A model generated the notes under the pieces. That model worked only from the letters and a program-made list of their open reading frames with translations. It was not told the origin of the DNA and did not search any database. The translations under genes were made by a program, and so were the position numbers. Below are positions 1 to 11,200 of a DNA stretch of 64,000 nucleotides, piece by piece. Position 1 is the first letter of the stretch; every line of letters begins with the position of its first letter. Origin of the DNA: Mauremys mutica (taxonomy: Eukaryota; Chordata; Testudines; Geoemydidae); contig NC_059075.1 in NCBI RefSeq assembly GCF_020497125.1, positions 62,205,321 to 62,269,320 on the forward strand. The letters run 5' to 3'.

Positions 1-330
1 GACTTCTCTCTTCATACCCTTAAAGATTCTAGGGCCACTCTCTGCTCGTTAGGGATCTACATGCCTGAACAAAAGAGAAAATTCAGTCCACAGCCTCACA
101 CAAACCACGCAACTCCCAGTACACAAGTCAGTGCTATTACAGACCTCAGAGGAAGAAATCTAGGTTCCCCAGGTGTAAACAATCTGGCCCACAGCCTTCC
201 ACGTCACAACCATTCACCTCCAAACACCAATTTTGATGTGTTGGTCAAGGAATCAACGGACCATTTCCCCACAACAGCTGACCAACGTTTCATACCCATT
301 TGGCTTGTCTTGCAATGTTCTGCAGCACCT
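1..330 (+). pseudogene. DIRS gag-like ORF1 remnant (C-terminal end)
   Basis: The first bases read TLKDSRATLCSLGIYMPEQK in one frame. This lines up with TLKDGRVAIRTLGMHTPATQ near the end of the gag-like ORF of the complete DIRS copy at 48374-50923. The rest upstream is outside the window. Confidence 0.65.
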
Positions 331-429
331 GGGAACATGTAACATCGTATCAATGGGTCCTGGAAATTGTTCACAATGGGTATTCCATCTACTTTACCTC
401 CCTCCCTATTCCACAACATCCTACCCTGT

Positions 430-1720
430 GGTCCTTTTCAGGGTCCCTTCTCATAAGAGTTAACTATGACAAGATAGATTGTCTCCTCCGGTTAGGAGAC
501 CTTGACGTCTACGAGGCAAAGGTTCTTACTCTCGCTATTTTCTAATACCCAAAAGGAAGGGAGGTTGGAGACCCATACTAGACCTCAGAGCACTCAACAA
601 GTTTGTCAAAGCTCAAAAATTCAAGATGGTCACTCTAGCTATGATTATTCCAGCCGTGGAACAGGGAGACTAGTTTTTGGCCCTTGACCTTCAGGACACC
701 TACTTCCATATTGCAGTCCTACCGTCCCACAGACTGTTACTCAGATTTACCCTGGGACAAGACCCCTAACAGTACAGAGTACTCCTCATTTGGGCTATCA
801 CTGGCTAAAAAGTATTCTCCGAGGTCCTCTCAGTAGTGTCCATGCACCTATGCTCCCAAGGGATCACGATTTGCCCCTACCTGGACAATTGTCTCCTCAG
901 AGCCCGGTCCTTCCAAGAGGCTCACCAAGTCACCGAATCCACAATAGACTTGTTCATGGAACTGGGCCTACAGATCAATGACCAGAAGTCAGCCCTCACT
1001 CCAGTGCAGCGCCTGGAATTCATAGGCACCGACCTCGACTTGTTACAGGCCAGAGTGTCCTGCCTCAACACAGATTCCTCTCTTTGGCCACACTCAGACC
1101 ATTCAAAACAACCCACAAACATCAGTGAGACACTGCCTACGACTCTTGGGGCATATGGCAGCGGGCACAGTGGTAGTACCACATGCCAGGCTTCATATGT
1201 GATGTCTCCAGATGTGGTTTGACTCGATTTACAGACCAAACGGAGACAGACTAGACAAACCCCTGTCACGACCCACCAGGATCAAAAACTCCTTGGACTG
1301 GTACTTACCTGCAAAAATGTTTGCCAAGAGATCCCCTTTTCACAAACCTCATCCCCATCCCCTGTCGTTCTTCACCATCAATGCTTCTATCATAGAATGG
1401 GGTGCACATCTAAATGACCTCACAATACAAGGCAAATGGTCATCCATGGAGATATCCCTCCACATCAACCTCCTTGAGCTCAGGGTGGTCAGGAATGCCT
1501 GCGCCCGTTTCCTCCTGCTGATCAAGGTATCGCACACAGGAGTCCTCCCTCCCTGTGGGCAGAAGCAGTAAGAGTATGGAATTGGTGCATCTTCCATGAC
1601 ATTACATTATCAGAGGCTTACCTTCAGGGAACACAAAACTCGATAGCGGACAGTCTCAGTTGCATGTTCTCACACGACCACGGATGAGAGATAAATCCAG
1701 CAGTACTCTAAGACCTATTC
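430..1720 (+). pseudogene. DIRS reverse transcriptase / RNase H remnant
   Basis: Segments of RT are readable with frame changes, for example the blocks around 560-740 (SLSKLKNSRWSL-type; LQDTYFHIAVLPSHRLLLRF) and 860-1050 (CPYLDNCLL in place of the YLDD site). The RNase H region at 1366-1530 reads FTINASIIEWGAH and SLHINLLELRVVRNACARF, with the first catalytic Asp position changed (N for D). Stops and shifts show it is dead. Confidence 0.75.
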
Positions 1721-2007
1721 AGGCGGTGGGGGACACCGACCACAGACCTGTTTGCCATTCACCTGAACAAGAAAATGTCCGTGTTACTGCTCCAGAGTAG
1801 GGATAGGGTAACACTACCTGGGTGATGCTCTCCTTCCCTGGGACAGGAACCTTCTCTGTGCCTTTCCTTTGTTTCCCTTGCTGTCAAAAGTCCTATTAAA
1901 AATAAAAAGAGAAGGAGCACATGTCATACTGATCACTCCCACTTGGCCAAGATAGACTTGGTACCCTTACCTGTCACAACTCGTGACTTGCCCACTGATC
2001 TCTCTCC

Positions 2008-3115
2008 ATGCCACTCCGTACCTCCTCTCGCAGAACAGAGGATGCACTCTATATCCCAACCTGGGATTCTTTGCCTAAGGGCATGGCTCCTTCATGGTTC
2101 CAGCGCATAGAGAGCTCCTGCTCGAAGGAGGTACAAGAGGCATTGCTACACAGTAGAAAGTCCTCAACATGCCGTACTTACCTGCAAAAATGGTCCAGGT
2201 TCCAGATTTGCTATACTTCCCAAAAAATCTCCCCAACATCTGCAGCTCTTCCAAAGATCTGAGACTATGTACTGACTCAAAAAAATATCGGGACTATCTC
2301 TCAGTTCTCTTCAGGTCCACCTAGTGCAAGGGTGGGCAAATGTTTTGGCCTGAGGGCCATATCAGCGTTCCGAAACTGTATGGAGGGCTGGTGTAGTGTA
2401 TTAAATTGCTCCCCGTAGGAATGTGCTACTTATGGTGTACTTCTTACAGCTGCCAGTCCTGGTGCTCTGAGCTGCATGGTAAGGTGGGGGGGGGGCGCTG
2501 GATAAGGGGCAGGAGGTCCCGGGGGGGGGGAATACAGGGAACAGGGGCGGTTGGATAGGCATCGGAGTCCCAGGGGACATGTTGGGGGGGGGGTGGATAG
2601 GAGGCAGGCAGACAGGGGACAGGGAGCGGAGGGGTCGTATTCTTTTGGAACCAAGGTTAAGCTCAGGCCAAATACAAAATTCATCCCTAAGGTAACCTTC
2701 CAGCGCCACATGAACGAGTTGATTCACCTTCCAATTTTTTACTCCAAGCCTCACTGCGACAACAGGGAGGTTATATTGCATGCACTAAATGTCAGGAGAG
2801 CCCTAGCCTTTTACCAGGCTAGGACAGTTATCTGGTTTGCAACATGATCTCTCCAGATAGCATTCACACACACTCCACGAGATCGGTCTCCTCATCTGTT
2901 CCCTTCTTCAAGAATGTCCGTATCTCAGAAATGTGTAAAGTGGTGAGATGGACGTCCGTCCATGCCTTCACAGAACACTACGTGATCACTGGGGACTCCA
3001 CCTCCGATGCCATCTTCGGCTCCACAGTACTGCCATTTGTAACTGACCCGACTCCAAAGCCCCAGCCCTCCAGTAGGAATATTGCTCAAGAGTCACCTAC
3101 AGTGGAGCACCCGTA
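2008..3115 (+). pseudogene. DIRS tyrosine recombinase remnant, split by a MITE
   Basis: The N-terminal part (2060-2260) reads CSKEVQEALLHSRKSSTCRT and LQKWSRFQICYTS. After the MITE, 2650-3115 reads KVKLRPNTKFIPKVTFQRHM, NVRRALAFYQART and EMCKVVRWTSVHAFTEHYVI, the region of the catalytic Tyr. The HxxR motif is recognisable only as altered sequence near 2860-2885. Confidence 0.75.
2328..2640. mobile_element. hAT-like MITE fragment inside DIRS copy 1
   Basis: It begins CAAGGGTGGGCAAATGTTTT followed by GGCCTGAGGGCCA, a common hAT-type MITE end in reptiles, and continues into G-rich low-complexity sequence (2485-2600). No matching right terminus is seen, so it is partial. DIRS recombinase sequence resumes at about 2650. 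Confidence 0.5.
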
Positions 3116-3187
3116 GGTACACTACTTGAAGAAGAAGTTACTCACCTTGTGCAGTAACAATGGTTCTTCAAGATGTGTGTCCCTATG
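3113..3187 (+). repeat. Internal complementary region of DIRS copy 1
   Basis: The sequence CTTGAAGAAGAAGTTACTCA joins complements of both element ends. Its part from 3138 onward is the reverse complement of the right end at 3392-3462 (GCACAAGGTGAGTAAC, ACACACATCTTGAAGAA). Such a region templates completion of the circular DIRS intermediate (family knowledge). Confidence 0.7.
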
Positions 3188-3244
3188 GTTGCTCCGCAAC
3201 CCACCCTCCTCCCCTCTACTTCATAATTCTTGTCTATGACTTTG

Positions 3245-3462
3245 AGGCAGAGAAGGAACTGAGGAGGGTTAGCCTGCATGTGGTGGTTAGTCTTGTGGCA
3301 GGGCACAAGGATAAGCAATGCATGTGCAGGTCAAATGGACATTGCTACCGAAGTTCTCCGATCAGCAGCACAGGGGCTCAAGCACACCTTCTGTGGAGCA
3401 CCCATAGCGACACACATCTTGAAGAATGGCCGTTATTGCACAAGGTGAGTAACTACTTCTTC
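3245..3462 (-). repeat. Right inverted terminal repeat of DIRS copy 1
   Basis: It starts with GAGAAGGAACTGAGGAGGGT, the same motif as the right repeat of the young DIRS at 54053, and ends with CACAAGGTGAGTAACTACTT, complementary to the internal region at 3138-3187. The left repeat is outside the window. Confidence 0.65.
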
Positions 3463-4626
3463 TGAAAGATGTGTGTGGCACTCTTCTATCTGAGTCAGTA
3501 CTGAAATGGAACCCCAGCATGGCATGAAGGGATACTGTGCTGAAAGAAGTGCTATCTTTTGGGTAAGATGTGAAATCTAGGAGCCCGACAACTTGGTCAT
3601 TAACAATTACAAGAAGCTCTAGGCAGGAGAAGGGGGTGTTAATTTGTGTTTTGGCAAAATTCCGATTTGTGGTTAGTTGTGTTCTTGCTACCTAAATACA
3701 CTGCAGGGGGTAAACTGGTTGTGCTGTTTTCTCCTTCCTGTAGTAAACTTTTGCATTGTATTTCTATGCAATTTTGAAGAGGTGGCTGCATTTCAATGGT
3801 GGGTGAAGTAATTTTTCTAATGTGTAAAAACTGTTTTGGCATCTTTCTGGACTAAAGGTGCTACATACATATAAGATTATGATATTTTTAATTAAGAGTT
3901 AGGCTTGCCTTGTAGTATCCTCTGTGCTGTCACACTAGATGTTCAGATTCTGTTCCCCAACTGATAAGGGTCTTGGTGCTATGGAGTCAGCATTCTGAGC
4001 CCTGGAGAGCAAGGGATGAGGGGAGGGAGTGTCTCAATAGTGACTCCCTCTGCTTGCTTGAACATTGTGTCAAAGGGGAGTCCAACCCAGTCCTTAGCTG
4101 GAAGGGTGGTGATTGCAATGTGAGGGGCATGGCAAACCCTACCCCAACTTAGAAATAAGTGGCTGGCATAACAAGTGGATGCAGTGGTAAGGGGATGGAG
4201 ACCAAGACACAGTGAAAGGAGGAAGACCTCACAGCGAAGCTTTTATGGGAAGATTTTAAGAATTAGAGAATCCCTTATGAGCCAGTTATTTCCTGTTCCT
4301 TTTTTCATGTAATGAAATTGTAATTCTCTATTTGTAGTGTCACAATAAAGATCGTAATGTCATAGAGCCTGGTTCTTTTGCATGGCTAGGAAGAAATGCA
4401 GCAGAAAGTTGTAAATCTTGAATAAAACATAAATTTTTAATAATGTAAAGCCTGTTCATGACAACAATAAAGTGAATGGCCATGTTTTGAAATGTTTCAG
4501 TTCATATACATGGTGCTCTTTAACAACATTGAGGCCTTAATTTTTGTTAAATTGACTATTGCAGCACCTCATGCAGGGCAAAGAGGGAACCTGTTGAGAT
4601 TTTGACCTGCAAGTTTTTATTTGCAG
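3463..4626. other. Intron sequence, no recognised feature
   Basis: AT-leaning unique sequence between the DIRS copy and the first visible MGA exon. I see no ORF with protein similarity and no repeat boundary. The polypyrimidine and AG acceptor of exon a closes it. Confidence 0.5.
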
Positions 4627-5262
4627 CTGCTCGACCCTCACCTGGTGGTGTGTTCACACAGTTTGTGATGAGTAAAGTGGGAGCTCTGCAGCAGAAGATT
4701 CCTGGAGTTAGCACACCTCAACCCCTGACAGGGCCACAGAAGTTCAATGTCAGGCCTACACCAATAATGGTCGTCACTCCAGTGGTTCCCTCAAGGCCAT
4801 CTCCAGTTTACTGCACTGTCTCTCCTCCCATCACTGCAACTACCACCACCTCTCCAGTTGCTTTAGAAAGTGTTACCACTGTGGCATCATCTACTGTGAC
4901 CACTACTGGCCATACAAGAGCTAATGAATCTACCCACTCTCCTCCTGGCATTGCCATTACTGGTGCTTCTGAAACATCTGAAACCAGCGCCTGTACTACT
5001 GTCTCACCCACTACCCCTACAGCCACTGTAAACATAACAAAAGCAACAGGAATGACTACACCAGTAGCAACCATATCATTTCCTAAATCTGTAGTAACTA
5101 CACCAACCATTAATCATCCTGTTCCTACCACCACCTCATCCCCTGTTGTGGTGACAACAACTGCAGTCACATCCATGGTGACCACTCCACCCTCATCTGT
5201 TGGTTCTGTTCCTATTATACTCTCTGGAATTAATACAAGTCCTTCACTGAATCCAAGACCAG
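4627..5262 (+). CDS. MGA: MGA coding exon a (Ser/Thr/Pro-rich)
   Basis: The acceptor is TTTGCAG ending at 4626 and the donor is CCAG/GTAAGG. The exon enters with two bases of a split codon and leaves in phase 1. It encodes about 211 residues that begin [20 protein letters not shown] and then become a low-complexity Thr/Ser/Val/Pro stretch ending near [17 protein letters not shown]. An ATG at 4602 lies in the intron and is not a start. This is the disordered middle of MGA; no folded domain is visible. Confidence 0.93.
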
Positions 5263-8200
5263 GTAAGGTTCAGGCAGTACTAGCTAATTGTTGCCCGAAA
5301 CACCGGTTGCATCAGAATTGGAATAAGTCTGCAACTGTACAGTTCCATCAGAGAGAAAATAGTGGGACGAGGCATCTCAGCGGAATGGGGTATGGAGCCT
5401 TCATTTCTTAAGTTTCTGCTTTGAATTCAGGTCAGGCTGTTAGTAAACAGAAACTGTAGCCATGTGATGATTGTTTGCTGGGTAATATGAAATGAGTTGG
5501 TGGTTTCAGTCCTTTTCCTACCTGATAAATATCTTATCACAAAACCACCACTACAGCAGTTGACTCTGATTGGTATACTCATTGTAATCTTGGTAAAAAG
5601 GCCAAGAACTAAGCACGGAAGCAGATAATTACCCTCTCAGTCCATTATTCTTCCGTGTGGTTGAGGAGATTATTGACAGAGTAGAGTGGAGAAGATTGTA
5701 CTGCTCTGGTCCATGCTATATGTGTTTGGTGGATAAATGGAGGATGTTGAAATTACATGTTATAAAATAGTTTTTTAAAGGGATATTGTTAGTTTAAGAA
5801 TGACACTTCTGTCTGAAAACATCTTACCTGTTTTGGTACAAGTAAAGCCAAATGATTTATGTGATTGTTTCTGTCAAGGAGTATTATGAATCATATTGTG
5901 AATCCTATTTTTGTACTAACTTTTCAGAAGATGGTGGTTCTCAGACTACAACTGCAAGCCCCCAAGGGCTGTCTTCTGGAACAGAGAAGCGTGGGGGACC
6001 CCGGTTACTGCTGATTCCAGTACATCAAGGTTCTCCTGCTTTACGACCCCTCCATAATGTGCAGCTTTCTCAGGGACATAGGATGATCCTGCAGCCTCTC
6101 AGGAGCCCCGGTGGGGTAAACCTATTTAGACATCCCAATGGACAGATCATCCAGCTTGTTCCACTGCATCAGCTCCGAACTGCTGGCACTCAATCCAACA
6201 TTCAACCAGTCATGTTCCGCAATCCAGGTACAAAGTCTTCGCCATTCTTTCCTGATTCTTCAGTGTATTGTTTGGGGGGTAAATCTTGTAGCAGATCAGC
6301 TTTCCTTTGTCATGTGCCCCTTTCTCCACTGAAAGTCAAAGTAATTGCATAGAACTAGTACAGGACACTAGGATTGTTTGTGTTTTGAGATTTCACTACC
6401 ACACTGCCAAGAAAAAAATGCCCATAATGTGTCTCGCTTGTGTAGGTTGGGAGAGTAAAGTATAATCATTCAGATATGATGTGATGTAGGATGAAATATC
6501 ACTTGTCTTAAACTGAAAAAGTGTTGTCAGTACTTCCTTTACCCAAAATGTAGGAATTTTGTGCACTAGGTAAAGACTTTTTTATGTCTAGCAAAGGGTC
6601 AATATACTTTCTCAGCATTATATTAAGGAAATCAGATTGATCGCTTTGGTGAGTACAAATCTGACCATTTGCCACTAGCCAAAATTGTTTTGACAAAGAA
6701 TGGCTTTTTAGATTAAATGAAAAAAATTGTGAAAAATTAATTTTTCATCAAATTTCAGAACTGTTCATTTTGTTTTGGTGAGGAAAATTACACTATTTTA
6801 CATTTTAAAGAAGAGAAAGAGGGATGAATAAAGAAAAAAGTGAGTGTTCCTTCCCACCACCACCAAAATGAAATGAAATATTTTAAACTTGAATTGTTTT
6901 GAAATTTTCTGACAAAATTTGTAAAGGAAAGAAAGTTAGTTTATTTTGAATTGTTTTTATGAAAACTTTTTCTCACCAGGTCCAATAACCACCTTTCCAA
7001 CACATTGATGAAACTTGTGCATTAACTGCCAAAATATGGAAGAACGCGTCATTTGTGGAAATCTTATGGTAGCATACCTCTTATACAGCACTAGTTATTT
7101 TATTGAAATTCTGTGGTTTAGTACTTCATTATATTATAATCCTTGGAAGAAGATCTGTCTGCTTTAATTTATATAATATCAAATACTAGAATCTGGAGAA
7201 GTGATTCTAGGAAATATTGATTGTGGTTCATCTCTCTCATAGGCTCTGTTGTAGGAATCCGGTTCCCTGGGCCTTCTAAGCCTCCTGAGACACCTGTATC
7301 AACTATGTCCTCCACTTCTGTTACTTCGGTTTCCCCTGCCAAAAACCCAGCAATACAAATGGTTGGATCCAAGTCTGCACCTACAGCTAATTTGGTCACT
7401 CAATCATCATCCATCCTTCCGTCAGTACCCAGTTTTGTGTCACAAGCAGGCACCCTGACTCTGAGGATCTCTCCTCCAGGAGCAAGCAGCATTGTAGGTC
7501 AGGCAGGCTCTGAATCTAAAATAATGTGTAACTCAGGTGGTCAACCAACTAATGCTGCCAATCTCATACCCCTTCAGTCTGGCAGTTTTGCCTTGCTTCA
7601 GCTCCCAGGACAGAAGTCTGTCCCAAACTCTATTCTTCATCATGTTGCATCCCTCCAGATAAAGAAAGATTCCCAGAATGTAAGCCAAAAGGATGAGTCT
7701 AGTCCTACTAAGCAGCAGGAGCCTGAGAAGGCTTCACATTCAGAAGATGTAGAAGTCATGGAGTCAGAGGTAACAGTGTCAGATAGCAAACAAGAGGAAA
7801 ATGAGTTGCCATCAGATCAGTCAAATAGTACTGAGGAGTCTGCAGCTGATGTGATCCTATCTGACAGAAACTTCACTGCCTCAGAGATGGCTGAGAAGGA
7901 TCCAGAGATGCTGGAGGATTACGCAGATGACATTCCCAGCTTCCAGCATGATGTTTCTGCCGATGTCATATCATCAGATCACTCATACATCAGTGAGAAG
8001 CCAATCAGTGAGAAAAACAAAGTGATCACTGAAAAGAAAGAGGACTCTGTATATTCTGAAGAAGTATTGGAGGAAGTTTCAGATAACTCAGGGACTATTT
8101 CAGAATTACTAGGTCAAGCAGTAGTTGCTCCTGCAAATACTGCATATCCAGAGAGTCCCAGGGAGCAGGAAGAGATGGCACTGTTAAAGAGCCATGTAGA

Positions 8201-11200
8201 GGAGTACACGAGCACTGTAGAAGCAGAGAGTCCAGATACTGAACGGGAGGGAAATGCACAGCCACAGAAAAAAGAGGAAGAGAAGGTGAATGCTGCACAG
8301 TCAAAGAGTCCACAGGAAAAGCAAGAGATTTATGCACAGCTGGAAAGCAAAGACAAGCATCAGGAAGGGACTCAACCACTTGAGAACCAAAAAGAGCTCC
8401 AGGAGAGCATTGCACAGCCTGATGTCAAAAGGAAGGAATGTGAGGACTCTGTAGAGACAGAGAATATAATGGAGGAACAGGAAAATAAATCTGAGATCAT
8501 TTATACCAAGGAACATGGTAATAATTCAGGGGAGATGCATGTGGAAAGTACAGATGAGTGTAAAAAAAATCTAGATATCCAGGAAAAACTTAATGCTCCT
8601 AACCAAGAACAAGGCACCACTGGTTTTCAGAAAGCAAGTGAAAATGCTAAGGATAACTCAATTCATGTCAACAGTTCTTGGAACACAATATCTAGTAAGA
8701 CAACTGATTTAGACAACAAAAGTAATACCGAGAGAGAGAACAAAGTTGAGAAATCTGTTAAAGGTTATTTCATGACCCCAGAACAGAGATCACAAGAATC
8801 CAAACACCACAAAAAGGGTTATACTCCTGCTGTTGATATTACCACTGATGATGTGGAAGAGGAGGAGGAAGATGATGATGAAAAAACTGATGATTCTGCT
8901 GATGAGATGCTGGATGGAGCTTCTGATTTCCAGAGTGAAGAGGAAGTGGATGTGGAAAAATTGGTGAGTATCTATCTCTTTTTAAAACTAAAAATTCTCC
9001 AAATTTTTTAAAGATAAATGACTTAAAAATTCAACAAACTAATCGTGTCCAGGCACAATAGGCGCCTAGAAGGCTTACTGGTAGTTAATGTACTGGTCTT
9101 CTGTTACTTCAGAAGACCTGAATATGGGTCTCAAGTGAGAATATTTTTGGTTTCATTCTAGTTATGCAAACTCCTGATACAACTTGGCACTATTAGTGGC
9201 ATTTCTTCTATTTGAGAAATTCACAGGACTGGAAATAGAGTTGTCTGTTTCACAGATAAGGATTGGGATGAATTGGCAGAGCTCTGGTACGAATATTGCT
9301 CGTTGCTAGGGCCCTACCAAATTTTGATCAATTTTATGGCCAGAGGATTTTAAAATTCGTCAATTTAGCATTTTCAGATGTTTACATTGGGTCCTGACCC
9401 AAAAGGAGGTTGTGGGGGGTTGCAACGCTGTTGTAGGGGGGTCATGGAATTGCCACCCTCTTTCTGTGCTGCTGAAGGCAGCAGCCACGGTACTTCCTGC
9501 AGTCGGGGGAGATTCCCAGAGGTGGAGGTGGGTCTGATCTCCCCTGTGCTGCTGGGAACCTTCAGAGCTGGCAGCTTGGGGGAGATACCCGAAGGTGGGT
9601 CTGATCTCCCCCTGAGAGCAGCCTTGCAGAGGAAGAGGAAGTCCTGTCCCTCAGCCCAGCAGACTAGCAGCTGGAGCCTGGTGAACGGTCGGAGCCCCTG
9701 GCTGGGGCGCCCCCAGCCCTGCTCCCAGTCTCTAATAGCTAGATTTCACAGGGGAGGTCTGATTTTACAGTCTGTCATGTTTTTCATGGCCATGAATTTA
9801 GTAGGGCCATACTCATTGCCTTCTTGCAGTATATAGGTTCAGGCTAATTCTGTTTGTCACCTTAGAACAGGGGTCGGCAACCTTTCAGAAGTGGTGTGCC
9901 GAGTCTTCATTTATTCACTGTAATTTAAGGATTCACGTGCCAGTAATACCTTCTAAAAATGTTAAAATGTATCTTTCTGTAAGTCTATAATATATAACTA
10001 AACTATTGTTGTATGTAAACTAAATAAGGTTTTTTAAATGTTTAAGAAGCTTCATTTAAAATTAAATTAAATGCAGAGTCCCCCGGACCGGTGGCCAGGA
10101 CCTGGGCAGTGTGAATGCCACTGAAAATCAGCTCGAGTACCGCCTTCGGCACGCGTGCCATAGGTTGCCTACCCCTGCCTTAGAACATAAGAAATTTTAG
10201 TATAGTGAAAAAAACATCTGGCCCAACATGCCAGACTTTCGAATTCCATTTTAATTTCGTCTTACTGCCTTTCCACCATATAGAATCATAGACTCTAAGG
10301 TCAGAAGGGACCATTATAATCATCCAGTCTGACCTCCTGCACAATATCCCTTGGTCCATTCTAGAAACAAGTGTTAGGTGTCTTTTGAACTCCTCCTTTA
10401 GTGTTGTCTTCCCTAGTATGTTATTTCATGTCCATGAAAGAGTTCTGCCCAAGTTTCCCAGTTGTTTAGATGGCTTAGTACTTTTGTACTCTTACTAGGT
10501 TATAAATAGTATCTGTGAATTTTATCAAACCTTTTAAAATAATTTTTTGTCTTACTGTGAGAATAATCCAAGCTCCTTTTACATCTCTTCATTATTTGAT
10601 TTGTCACACATATTATCTTTCATTTGTATTGTCCTACACTAAATCTTGTAATACCCTCCCTGTGGAACGGTGCTCAATACTGCATTATAGTGTTCCTGAG
10701 GTGGTCTTACAAGTGCACTATACTGTAACAGCATCCCTCAAACTGTTAATACAGCCTAGTATCCTTTTGTACCGCTGCTGTGCACTAGAACATGATGATT
10801 TCAGTGATTTGCCAATGGTCTCTTCAATTGACAGTGGAGGACTTTCCTGATTGCTAAATTCAATGAGTGTTTCATTTGGCATGTGTCACCTAAACTATCC
10901 AGATTCATTAGAGTTTAATTTTAATTTTTTTCTCCTTTCTCATTTTGCCTCCAAGTTTAGTTTATTGTACAAGGCTGGAGATCTTGTTTTCAGCTTTCAT
11001 TCACATTACTTTCATATATATTAAAATATCCCTAAAACCAAACCTGACATTGTTTTTCAGAGATGTACTGATATATAAAGGTAATAATTGGAGATATACC
11101 AATCTCCTAGAACTGGAAGGGACCTTGAAAGGTCATTGAGTCCAGCCCCCTGCCTTCACTAGCAGGACCAATTTTTGCCCCAGATCCCTAAGTGGCCTCC

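Larger units (their letters stand above)
1..3462 (+). mobile_element. Old DIRS-type retrotransposon, copy 1 (cut by window edge)
   Basis: Relics read on the plus strand in DIRS order: gag C-terminus (1 to about 330), RT and RNase H (about 430-1720), tyrosine recombinase (about 2000-3115), internal complementary region (3113-3187) and right inverted terminal repeat (3245-3462). The frames carry many stops and shifts. The copy matches the young element at 48005-54261 in layout and protein motifs but diverges strongly in its termini, so it is another family. A hAT-like MITE interrupts the recombinase part. It sits in an MGA intron in sense orientation. Confidence 0.85.

Noticed and set aside
7221..9011. 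596-codon ORF as a single-exon gene
   Set aside because: It is an MGA exon with clear splice sites at 7243 and 8963 and matching phases.
9378..9836. 152-codon ORF
   Set aside because: Lies almost wholly inside a MITE that has a second copy at 18772-20603 without this frame.
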